Assembly (NCBI RefSeq): GCF_000013765.1
Contig: NC_007954.1
Span: 1,426,001 to 1,490,000, forward strand
DNA from: Shewanella denitrificans OS217
Lineage (GTDB): Bacteria > Pseudomonadota > Gammaproteobacteria > Enterobacterales > Shewanellaceae
DNA length: 64,000 nt
Direction: 5' to 3'
The translations under genes and the position numbers were made by a program. Positions 8,327 to 16,046 of the stretch are shown in pieces (positions within the stretch are counted from its first letter, which is position 1; each line of letters opens with the position of its first letter). The notes under the pieces are model-generated. The model did no database searches, was not told the DNA's origin, and saw only the letters and a program-made list of their open reading frames with translations.

Positions 8327-9334
8327 ATGAATAAAGTGCTAAAAAAAGTGCTGCTGGTGGTCAACCCCATGGCTAACAAGCACAAGGCTTCGTGGCAAAC
8401 TACGCTTATCCAAGCATTAGCACTTAGGCAGTGGCCTTATCAGCTGTATCAGACCTCTTCATGCTTGATCCAGAACCAAGCCTTTTTCAGTGACAATTTA
8501 GCGCAATTTAGTGATGTAATAGTGCTAGGTGGTGATGGCACCCTGCATATTGTGGCCAATTGCTTGGCTTATACCGATATCCCCATGAGCTTTATTCCCT
8601 GTGGCACGGGCAATGACTTTGCCAGAAGTTGGTACGGTGATATCAGTGATGAACAGCTACTTGGATGTGTGCTAGACGGGCAGGTGAACAGCATCAGCCT
8701 AGGTAAAGTCAATCAGCGCTATTTTATCAATGTTGCCGGTATAGGCTTTGATGGCGCTGTGCTGCAAGCAAGCCAAGGGCGTAAAAGTTATTTCCCCAAA
8801 TTGAGTTATTTACTGCAAACCCTAGAGCACCTGTGGGGCTATCAAGGCCAAGCGCTTGAAGTGAGTGCCCTTAACAGTGGCAAGCTGAAAGCTAAAGATG
8901 GGTATAAACCTGATGGTGAACCTGTCCATAAACCTGATTGTAAGCCTGAACCCGAACTTCCGGCGCTGATTGAAAGCTGTCAGCGGCCAAGCTTTGTACT
9001 CGCCATCGCCAATGGCAAGTATTTTGGTGGTGCCATGATGATAGCGCCTCATGCAAATGTGCAATCTGATGCATTGGCTTATTGCCATATTCAAGATTGC
9101 CGCTGGTCAGATAAACTCATTAACCTGCTGCGAATATTCTCAGGTGCCCACTTAAACGCCCCCATAGTCGCGGCGGGGCAGATCCATCACGGGCTCAATA
9201 TACTCACTTCGGGGATCCCCATGGAAGCCGACGGTGAATGGCTAGGTTTGAGTCCTGCAGAAATAACAGTCTGTCCAAATGCATTGAAACTCAGAGGCTT
9301 AAACATTGAGTTGCATAGAGGATTAGTTGCTTAG
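8327..9334 (+). CDS. diacylglycerol-kinase-family lipid kinase (YegS/DgkB type)
   Basis: The 335-residue protein has the catalytic domain of the DAGK_cat superfamily: VVNPMANK at the start, GGDGTLH (68-74) that binds nucleotide and PCGTGNDFAR (about 92-101). It then has a C-terminal beta domain ending in ADGEWLG, which carries the second acidic site. Such kinases phosphorylate diacylglycerol, phosphatidylglycerol or sphingoid bases at the inner membrane. An unusual proline/lysine-rich insertion, about residues 187-215, carries imperfect KPD/KPE repeats between two beta strands; it could be a species-specific loop. It is a single gene with an upstream terminator, not clearly in an operon. The substrate cannot be told from sequence. 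Confidence 0.9.
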   Translation: MNKVLKKVLLVVNPMANKHKASWQTTLIQALALRQWPYQLYQTSSCLIQNQAFFSDNLAQFSDVIVLGGDGTLHIVANCLAYTDIPMSFIPCGTGNDFARSWYGDISDEQLLGCVLDGQVNSISLGKVNQRYFINVAGIGFDGAVLQASQGRKSYFPKLSYLLQTLEHLWGYQGQALEVSALNSGKLKAKDGYKPDGEPVHKPDCKPEPELPALIESCQRPSFVLAIANGKYFGGAMMIAPHANVQSDALAYCHIQDCRWSDKLINLLRIFSGAHLNAPIVAAGQIHHGLNILTSGIPMEADGEWLGLSPAEITVCPNALKLRGLNIELHRGLVA

Positions 9335-9458
9335 TGAGCTAGTTACTTATTTAGAGAGTGAGCTGCTGGCGATTAGCATTAAAGCCTAACAAAGTAGCCA
9401 TCAGGCCCGCTCTTTATTATAATCAAATTATCATGTTTTAATTTAAGGCTAGAACACT

Positions 9459-9650
9459 GTGGAAAATAAAACCGCTCGTTTTACCGTGTTAATGGACCCG
9501 CTAAAAAAACAGGCCTTTGAGCAGCTCTGCGCCGCCCAAGACTTGACCCCATCTCAAGTGACTCGGCAATTGATCCGTGAATACCTTGAAAAACACAATG
9601 TCAGTTTGGCTGATAACCACAGCCTAACGAACCCGCAAGTGAAAAGCTGA
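9459..9650 (+). CDS. small ribbon-helix-helix (CopG-like) DNA-binding protein
   Basis: Starts at GTG 9459 with a weak upstream site, giving 63 residues. The first 45 form a beta-alpha-alpha ribbon-helix-helix: TARFTVLMDPLKKQAFEQLC, then DLTPSQVTRQLIREYL, with a polar tail. Such proteins bind DNA as dimers and repress. No toxin gene is next to it, so it does not look like half of a toxin-antitoxin pair. Its target is unknown. It could be co-transcribed with nothing, since yjdM begins 217 bases downstream. Confidence 0.72.
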   Translation: MENKTARFTVLMDPLKKQAFEQLCAAQDLTPSQVTRQLIREYLEKHNVSLADNHSLTNPQVKS

Positions 9651-9867
9651 GGCCTGCCTAATACTAAAAACTCAATCAGAGTAGGGCAGCGCCAGCAATC
9701 CTAGGCTGGTCAGTGTGTGATAATCGCATTATAATGCGATTACAATATTTTGATGGTGTAGCGTCATGTTGCTCCAAGCGCCAGCTAAACTGTGACCAAG
9801 CATTGCTCATAGTTGACCTAAGGCCAGTCGAAATGAATTTAGCGAATACAGAGAGTAGAGAATACCC

Positions 9868-10212
9868 ATGAGCGATGTCATCCCACCATGCCCTAAATGT
9901 GAATCACCTTATGCCTATTCAGACGGCACCTTACTTATTTGCCCAGAATGCGCTAATGAGTGGAATCCCAATGAAGTGGTGGTCGATCCCGATGCCATCA
10001 TACTTAAAGATGCGGTAGGCAATTTATTAGCCGAAGGCGATAAGGTCACGCTGATCAAAGATTTGAAAGTCAAAGGCTCTTCATTGGTGTTAAAAGTCGG
10101 CACTAAAGCCGTCATCAACCGTTTTGTCGCCGGCGATCACGATATCGACTGCAAAGTCGACGGCAACGGCCAGATGATGCTCAAATCACAATTCGTGAAG
10201 AAGCAGAACTAA
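9868..10212 (+). CDS. yjdM: YjdM/PhnA-family zinc-ribbon protein
   Basis: The 114-residue protein has an N-terminal four-cysteine zinc ribbon (PPCPKCES at residues 6-13 and LICPECANEW at about 28-37) and a C-terminal PhnA domain with GNLLAEGDKVTLIKDLKVKGSS, KVGTKAVINRF and CKVDGNGQMMLKSQFVKK. It is the widespread YjdM protein once named PhnA. Despite the old name it is not known to hydrolyse phosphonates, and the function is unsettled. It marks the left border of conserved chromosome: directly downstream are a leftward terminator and the tmRNA-like remnant that begins the island. Confidence 0.93.
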   Translation: MSDVIPPCPKCESPYAYSDGTLLICPECANEWNPNEVVVDPDAIILKDAVGNLLAEGDKVTLIKDLKVKGSSLVLKVGTKAVINRFVAGDHDIDCKVDGNGQMMLKSQFVKKQN

Positions 10213-10265
10213 TATAAATTTTAAGCTTACGCGTGCAGATGAAATGTCGAGCGCTAGCCATCAAT

Positions 10266-10299
10266 AAAAAAATCCCCGCGACAGCCAAGTCAGCGGGGG
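10266..10299 (-). terminator. leftward terminator without an obvious gene
   Basis: Read on the minus strand, CCCCGC and GCGGGG arms around a 13-base loop are followed by AT7. The minus-strand gene it would serve is missing; yjdM runs the other way. Confidence 0.65.
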
Positions 10300-10314
10300 A
10301 GGGGTGAAGGGTTA

Positions 10315-10342
10315 TGGACGCAGGTTCAATTCCCGCCGCCTC
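10315..10342 (+). repeat. degenerate copy of the tmRNA 3' end (T arm and acceptor strand)
   Basis: The segment reads TGGACGC-A-GGTTCAA-T-TCCCGCCGCCTC, which equals the tmRNA 3' end at 21677-21704 (minus strand) except at two positions. One change puts an A-C mismatch in the T stem, and the CCA end is absent. This is a remnant, probably an old attachment site, in inverted orientation relative to ssrA. Confidence 0.75.
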
Positions 10343-10355
10343 ACAAATGTATAGA

Positions 10356-10386
10356 AGGGCTTAGCTGCAATGCTAAGCCTTTTTTG
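10356..10386 (+). terminator. copy of the tmRNA terminator
   Basis: Stem GGGCTTAGC and GCTAAGCC with a six-base loop is followed by T7. It is nearly identical to the ssrA terminator at 21634-21664 read on the other strand, including the loop except for one base. Confidence 0.8.
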
Positions 10387-10470
10387 TGTCTCTGTTGAAT
10401 AAACAGCTTTCTGTTAAACACACCGATATTGGTGTACAGGCTTACCATGAGATTCACTCGTTGACACGCA

Positions 10471-10527
10471 GCGAGTCCGTCCTTGGATGCTCGAACATCC
10501 CGTCCATGGGATGGACGGTCGTCTCGC
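10471..10527. repeat. REP-like hairpin cluster
   Basis: CCGTCCAT-GGG-ATGGACGG (10500-10518) is a perfect 8-base hairpin. Around it GCGAG (10471) and CTCGC (10523) form an outer stem, and a second GTCCGTCC lies inside the outer arm, so alternative pairings are possible. It resembles a REP or transposon-end structure. No partner copy was seen in the window. Confidence 0.4.
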
Positions 10528-10849
10528 AAATACTCATGGTGCACCTATTGAACCTCAGCATTAACTGTTCGATCTCAAATGCTCACCGCCATTCCGACAG
10601 ATTGGCTTTGAGTGCTCAGTAATACAACTAACTTGTCATTCCTAGAGTTTGGTTTTTACTTAAAGGGCTTAAAAAGTGGGCCAAACGAGTATAGAAATTC
10701 GTTTATAAAAACACTAAGTCATCGCGATAAATCATATGGATAGTTTTTTACTCTAATTCTATGTACTAACAGCTCTTTATGGCACAATCCTAACGGGCTT
10801 AGTACGTCCCAAGCTGTTTGTTATCTGCTAAGAAGGACCTTGATGAGCA

Positions 10850-13339
10850 ATGAGCGTTAATAAAGCAAAGCTAACCGAAACCGATATCATCACAAAATTC
10901 ATCATGCCGGCGATTAAAAATGCGGGCTGGGATGATATGACGCAAATTCGCCAAGAGGTGAAACTGCGTGACGGTAAAGTGATTGTTCGCGGCCAATTAG
11001 GCGTGCGTAAAACGGTTAAGTCTGCTGATATCGTGCTTTATCATAAACCCAGTATGCCGCTGGCTGTTATTGAGGCTAAAGCCAATAAACATGAAGTGGG
11101 CAAAGGCATGCAGCAGGGGCTAGATTATGCCCGTTTGCTCGATGTACCTTTCATCTTTGCCTCTAATGGCGATGGTTTTATCTTTCACGATAAAACCCAC
11201 GGCGTCACAAACAGTCTCGGCATCGCTGAGACACATCATCTCGAAACAGAAATCCGCTTAGAAGACTTTCCAACGCCGCAACAGCTTTGGACTAAATACT
11301 GTATCTGGAAAGGCTACACCCAAGCGCAGCTGCCAATAATTAACCAAGAATATCATGATGATGGCACCGGCAAGCACCCGCGGTATTACCAGCTGCAAGC
11401 TATCAATAAAACCGTAGAAGCCATTTCATCGGGTAAAGACCGTGTATTACTCGTGATGGCGACCGGCACAGGTAAAACCTACACCGCATTTCAAATCATC
11501 TGGCGATTATGGAAGTCCCGCGCCAAGAAGCGCATCTTGTTTTTAGCCGACCGCAATATTTTGGTTGATCAAACCCGCATTAATGACTTTCAGCCCTTTG
11601 GCACTTCCATGACTAAAGTCACTGGACGCACGGTCGATCCTGCATTTGAAATCCATCTAGCCTTATACCAAGCATTAACCGGCCCAGAAGAAAGCCAAAA
11701 AGCCTTTAAGCAAGTCGACCCAGACTTCTTTGACTTAATCATAATCGACGAGTGCCACCGCGGTAGTGCAGCAGATGACAGTGCATGGCGTGAAATTTTA
11801 GAATATTTCAGTAGCGCCGCCCAAGTTGGCCTTACTGCCACCCCTAAAGAAACTGATGAAGTATCAAACTCAGACTACTTTGGCGACCCTGCCTACAGTT
11901 ATTCCCTCAAGGAAGGCATTGAAGACGGTTTTTTAGCGCCATACAAAGTGGTGCGGGTAGATATCGATGTCGATTTACAAGGTTGGCGCCCCACAAAAGG
12001 CCAAATCGATAATAACGGTGAAGTGATAGAAGACAGAATTTATAATCAAAAAGACTTCGACCGCACCATGGTGATTGATGAGCGCACCCAGCTGGTAGCC
12101 GAAACCATCACCAACTACCTAAAACGCACCGATCCTATGGCCAAAACTATCGTGTTTTGCAACGACATTGACCACGCCGATCGCATGCGCCGCGCTATTG
12201 CCAACCTTAACCCTGAGCAAATGGCCAAGAATGAAAAATACGTGATGAAAATCACCGGCGATGATGAAATAGGCAAAGGGCAGCTGGACAACTTTATTAA
12301 TCCTAAAAAAGCCTACCCTGTTATTGCCACTACCTCTGAGCTTATGACCACAGGCGTCGATGCTAAAACCTGTAAGTTAGTGGTGCTGGATCAAAACATT
12401 CAGTCCATGACCAAGTTTAAACAGATCATTGGCCGTGGCACCCGCATTGACGACAGATACGGTAAGCTGTGGTTTACTATTTTAGACTTCAAAAAAGCCA
12501 CTGAACTGTTTGCCGACGAACGCTTTGATGGTACCCCAGAAAAAGTGATTAAAGTGACACCCGCAGATATCGAAGATCAAGGCATTGATATTGATGCGGC
12601 TAATGATGACCTCGATAACGGTGCGGCAGAAAATCAAGGTGATCACCAAAATGATGAACCGGATACTAATCAAAATGACACCATAAACGACCCTAAAGGT
12701 GATGCTAGCCTTGATGAAAAATGGGACGAAGGTGAATGGACTGACGATGAACCCCGTAAAATAAACAAATACCGCGTGTCAGGGGTCACCGTCAGTAAAG
12801 TGGCCGAGCGGGTACAGTATTACGACAGCGACGGTAAATTAGTTACCGAATCTTTTAAAGATTACACCCGTAAAACCATGGCTAAACAGTTCAGCTCGTT
12901 AGATGAATTCGTCAAGCGTTGGAATGAGTCAGACCGCAAACAAGCCGTGATTGATGAATTGGCGCTGGAAGGCATTATTTGGTCGGCGTTAGAGGAAGAA
13001 GTGGGTAAAGACATGGACCCCTTCGATATGATTTGCCACGTAGTGTACGATCAACCACCACTCACCCGCGCCGAACGAGTAAATAACGTGCAAAAGCGCA
13101 ATTACTTCACTAAATATTCAGCCACAGCACAAGCGGTACTGCAGAATTTACTGGTAAAATATGCTGATGTTGGCGTGCAAGAAATTGAAAACATGCAAGT
13201 GCTCAAAGTTGCCCCATTTACCGAGTACGGTAATTTGAGTGAAATCGTTAAAAAAGGCTTTGGCGGCAAACAAGAATACGAGCAAGCCATCAGTGAATTA
13301 GAAGCGCAGATTTATCAAATTCACCAGCAAACGGCCTAG
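10850..13339 (+). CDS. hsdR: HsdR, type I restriction endonuclease subunit
   Basis: The motor/nuclease subunit of a type I restriction complex. It cleaves unmodified DNA far from the recognition site after ATP-driven translocation. The 829 residues show an N-terminal PD-(D/E)xK nuclease (D near 60, E75-A-K77 in VIEAKANK), helicase motif I ATGTGKT (204-210), motif II DECH (300-303), motif III GLTATP (327-332) and motif VI QIIGRGTRID (525-534). A C-terminal EcoEI-type HsdR domain binds the methylase core. An acidic low-complexity linker at about 575-640 is rich in D and N. AAGGA lies about 12 bases before the chosen ATG; an earlier ATG at 10842 stops after five codons. All key motifs are intact. 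It is first of the island operon, 114 bases before hsdM. Confidence 0.97.
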   Translation: MSVNKAKLTETDIITKFIMPAIKNAGWDDMTQIRQEVKLRDGKVIVRGQLGVRKTVKSADIVLYHKPSMPLAVIEAKANKHEVGKGMQQGLDYARLLDVPFIFASNGDGFIFHDKTHGVTNSLGIAETHHLETEIRLEDFPTPQQLWTKYCIWKGYTQAQLPIINQEYHDDGTGKHPRYYQLQAINKTVEAISSGKDRVLLVMATGTGKTYTAFQIIWRLWKSRAKKRILFLADRNILVDQTRINDFQPFGTSMTKVTGRTVDPAFEIHLALYQALTGPEESQKAFKQVDPDFFDLIIIDECHRGSAADDSAWREILEYFSSAAQVGLTATPKETDEVSNSDYFGDPAYSYSLKEGIEDGFLAPYKVVRVDIDVDLQGWRPTKGQIDNNGEVIEDRIYNQKDFDRTMVIDERTQLVAETITNYLKRTDPMAKTIVFCNDIDHADRMRRAIANLNPEQMAKNEKYVMKITGDDEIGKGQLDNFINPKKAYPVIATTSELMTTGVDAKTCKLVVLDQNIQSMTKFKQIIGRGTRIDDRYGKLWFTILDFKKATELFADERFDGTPEKVIKVTPADIEDQGIDIDAANDDLDNGAAENQGDHQNDEPDTNQNDTINDPKGDASLDEKWDEGEWTDDEPRKINKYRVSGVTVSKVAERVQYYDSDGKLVTESFKDYTRKTMAKQFSSLDEFVKRWNESDRKQAVIDELALEGIIWSALEEEVGKDMDPFDMICHVVYDQPPLTRAERVNNVQKRNYFTKYSATAQAVLQNLLVKYADVGVQEIENMQVLKVAPFTEYGNLSEIVKKGFGGKQEYEQAISELEAQIYQIHQQTA

Positions 13340-13453
13340 CTTTAGCGCTTTCTATTAGCACTTTGCATTAACTTTGTTTATTCAAAATAGTCAACACCAC
13401 ACCATTTTATACTGCGGCCAATAACAGCCGCAGTAACCGTTTAAGAGAATACT

Positions 13454-14959
13454 ATGTCTATCAGTTCAGCGATTAAATCCATCCAAGATATTATGCGTAA
13501 AGATGCTGGCGTCGATGGTGACGCCCAGCGCCTAGGGCAAATGTCTTGGTTATTGTTCTTAAAGGTGTTTGATGCCCAAGAACAAGAATTAGAGCTTGAA
13601 CTAGACAACTACCGTGAGCCAATCCCTGAAGAGTTCCTATGGCGCCACTGGGCGGCTGACAATCAAGGCATCACCGGTGATGAGCTACTTGAGTTTGTAA
13701 ATGATGAGCTATTTCCCAAGCTTAAAAACCTCACAGCGCCGATAGATAAAAATCCTCGTGGTTATGTGGTAAAAGAAGCATTTTCAGATGCCTTTAACTA
13801 CATGAAAAATGGCACGCTACTGCGTCAGGTGATTAACAAGCTCAATGAGATTGATTTTACCGACTCAAACGAGCGTCATTTGTTTGGTGATTTGTATGAG
13901 CAAATATTAAAAGACTTGCAAAGCGCAGGTAACGCCGGTGAGTTTTATACTCCGCGCGCTATTACCAAGTTTATTGTGGCGGTCACCGACCCAAAGCTCG
14001 GCGAATCAATCATGGATCCCGCCTGTGGTACCGGCGGATTTTTAGCCTGCGCCTTCGATCACGTTAAAGCCAACTATGTTAAAACAGCAGATGATCACCA
14101 AACCTTGCAACAGCAAATCTTTGGTGTGGAGAAAAAGCAGCTGCCGCATTTACTCTGTACCACCAACATGATGCTGCACGGCATTGAAGTACCGGTGCAA
14201 ATTAGACACGGCAACACCTTAAACAAGCCGCTTTCAAGTTGGGACGAGCAAGTTGATGTCATCATCACTAACCCACCCTTTGGCGGCACCGAAGAAGACG
14301 GCATAGAGAAAAACTTCCCCAGCGAGTTTCAAACCCGTGAAACCGCCGACCTGTTTTTACAGTTAATTATTGAGGTGTTAGCAGAGCCTTCAGCTGGTAA
14401 TGAGCCATCAGCGCTTAAAAGTGGAGGTCGAGCCGCTGTGGTATTGCCAGACGGCACCTTGTTTGGTGAAGGTGTTAAAACCAAAATCAAAAAGATGTTA
14501 ATGGACGAATGTAATCTACACACCATAGTGCGTTTACCTAATGGGGTGTTTAACCCCTACACCGGCATCAAGACCAATATCCTGTTCTTCACCAAGGGTA
14601 CGCCCACCAAGGATATCTGGTTCTATGAGCACCCCTACCCAGCAGGGGTGAAGAACTACAACAAAACTAAGCCAATGAAGTTCGAAGAGTTCGAAACCGA
14701 ACTGAGCTGGTGGGGCGACGAGGCCGACGGTTTTGCATCGCGAGTAGAAAACGAGCAAGCCTGGAAAGTCTCAATTGAAGACATCATCAATCGTAACTAT
14801 AACTTGGATATCAAGAACCCCCATGTGGGCGAGGTCATCAGCCACGATCCACAAACGTTACTGAGCGATTACGCCAAGCAACAAGCGGATATTCAAGCAC
14901 TGCGGGATCAGCTAAAAGGGATGTTAAGTAACGCATTACAAGGGGCTGTTGATGAGTGA
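13454..14959 (+). CDS. hsdM: HsdM, type I DNA methyltransferase subunit
   Basis: N6-adenine methyltransferase that with HsdS protects host DNA and forms the core of the restriction complex. The 501-residue protein has the N-terminal HsdM helical domain (SAIKSIQDIMRKDAGVDGDAQRLGQMSWLLFLKVFD), the AGEFYTPRAI segment, SAM motif I DPACGTGGF (about 187-195) and catalytic motif IV NPPF (about 273-276). It is full length. GAGA precedes ATG 13454. The stop overlaps the next gene by 8 bases, so the nuclease gene is co-translated with the methylase. Confidence 0.97.
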   Translation: MSISSAIKSIQDIMRKDAGVDGDAQRLGQMSWLLFLKVFDAQEQELELELDNYREPIPEEFLWRHWAADNQGITGDELLEFVNDELFPKLKNLTAPIDKNPRGYVVKEAFSDAFNYMKNGTLLRQVINKLNEIDFTDSNERHLFGDLYEQILKDLQSAGNAGEFYTPRAITKFIVAVTDPKLGESIMDPACGTGGFLACAFDHVKANYVKTADDHQTLQQQIFGVEKKQLPHLLCTTNMMLHGIEVPVQIRHGNTLNKPLSSWDEQVDVIITNPPFGGTEEDGIEKNFPSEFQTRETADLFLQLIIEVLAEPSAGNEPSALKSGGRAAVVLPDGTLFGEGVKTKIKKMLMDECNLHTIVRLPNGVFNPYTGIKTNILFFTKGTPTKDIWFYEHPYPAGVKNYNKTKPMKFEEFETELSWWGDEADGFASRVENEQAWKVSIEDIINRNYNLDIKNPHVGEVISHDPQTLLSDYAKQQADIQALRDQLKGMLSNALQGAVDE

Positions 14960-16046
14960 TGTTATGAATAACAGCCAAATAGCCACACAGGATAATAACC
15001 TGATTAATGAGCTAAAAACCCTAATTGCATCAGCCAAGCAACAAGCGCAGGTACAAGTCAATGCACAGATGACATTACTGTATTGGCAGCTTGGCCACAG
15101 GTTACAAGAACATCTGCTCAGTAATCAAAGGGCCGACTACGCCAAGCAAATTGTAAAACAAGTGGCACAGCAACTTACCTATGAATATGGCAAAGGCTTT
15201 AATGAAAAAAGCCTGCGGAAAATGATGCAATTTTATCAAGCATTTCCGCAGCAGGAGATTGTCTCGACACTGTCGCGACAATTAAGTTGGTCACATTTTG
15301 TTGAGTTATTGCCCATCAAAGCGCCCGTAGCACGTGAGTTTTATTTGCAAATGGCCATTAACGATCGCTGGAGTGTGCGCACCTTGCGTAACCGCATCGA
15401 CTCCATGTTATTTGAACGCACTGCAGTGTCGAAAAAGCCTGACGAATTAATTAAGCTTGAATTAGCTCAGCTAGAAAACAAGCAACTTAGCGCTAACATG
15501 ATATTAAAAGATCCCTACATGCTCGACTTTTTAGGGGTGCAAGATCACTACTTCGAAAAAGATCTAGAAGACGCCATTTTACGAGATTTACAGCAGTTTT
15601 TATTAGAGCTAGGCTCAGGCTTTAGCTTTATCGGTCGCCAGCATAGAGTGCAAATCGGCCAAGAAGATTTTTACATCGATCTGTTGTTTTACAACCGTAA
15701 ACTCAAACGCTTAGTCGCCATCGACTTAAAACTGGGTAATTTCAAAGCCGCATACAAAGGCCAAATGGAATTATATTTGCGCTACTTAGCCAAATACGAA
15801 CAAGAAGCCGATGAGCGGCCCCCCCTTGGCATTATATTATGTGCCAGTAAGGATCAAGAGCAAGTAGAGCTACTGGAGCTCGATAAATCTGGCATTCATG
15901 TCGCCGAATACCTCACCGCGTTGCCGCCCAAAGAAGTGTTACAACAAAAACTGCATCAGGCAATTAGCCAAAATCAACAGCGCTTCCTTGCTGTAAATGC
16001 ACTAGACAAAGATGCCGGCATAGCATCAGACGCAGAGGAAAAGTAA
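14952..16046 (+). CDS. DUF1016/YhcG-family PD-(D/E)xK nuclease inside the hsd operon
   Basis: The 364-residue protein has the N-terminal winged-helix-like DUF1016 N domain (KTLIASAKQQAQVQVNAQMTL, then YWQLGHRL and LSWSHFVELL). Its C-terminal nuclease domain has D243 in FYIDLLFYN and D258-L-K260 in VAIDLKLG, followed by YKGQMELYLRYL, which fits a PD-(D/E)xK core. YhcG-type proteins are linked to type I systems and to mobile-element defence, but the role is not settled. ATG 14952 is chosen, with AAGGGG upstream; it overlaps hsdM by 8 bases, and its stop overlaps hsdS by one. Being held tightly between hsdM and hsdS suggests a working partner of the RM complex and not a passenger. Confidence 0.9.
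   Translation: MSDVMNNSQIATQDNNLINELKTLIASAKQQAQVQVNAQMTLLYWQLGHRLQEHLLSNQRADYAKQIVKQVAQQLTYEYGKGFNEKSLRKMMQFYQAFPQQEIVSTLSRQLSWSHFVELLPIKAPVAREFYLQMAINDRWSVRTLRNRIDSMLFERTAVSKKPDELIKLELAQLENKQLSANMILKDPYMLDFLGVQDHYFEKDLEDAILRDLQQFLLELGSGFSFIGRQHRVQIGQEDFYIDLLFYNRKLKRLVAIDLKLGNFKAAYKGQMELYLRYLAKYEQEADERPPLGIILCASKDQEQVELLELDKSGIHVAEYLTALPPKEVLQQKLHQAISQNQQRFLAVNALDKDAGIASDAEEK

Larger units (their letters stand above)
10213..10849. other. island left border, non-coding
   Basis: 637 bases without a gene. From left to right: a minus-strand terminator, a degenerate tmRNA 3' end with its terminator, a REP-like hairpin cluster, then the A/T-rich hsdR leader. The weak frames here do not look protein-like. 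Confidence 0.6.

Noticed and set aside
9459..9650. Antitoxin of a toxin-antitoxin pair
   Set aside because: Ribbon-helix-helix protein without any toxin-like neighbour within 200 bases on either side.
10315..10346. Possible tRNA gene (TTCAATT loop)
   Set aside because: Only the T arm and acceptor strand are present, with a mismatch in the stem; the match to the tmRNA 3' end is far better.
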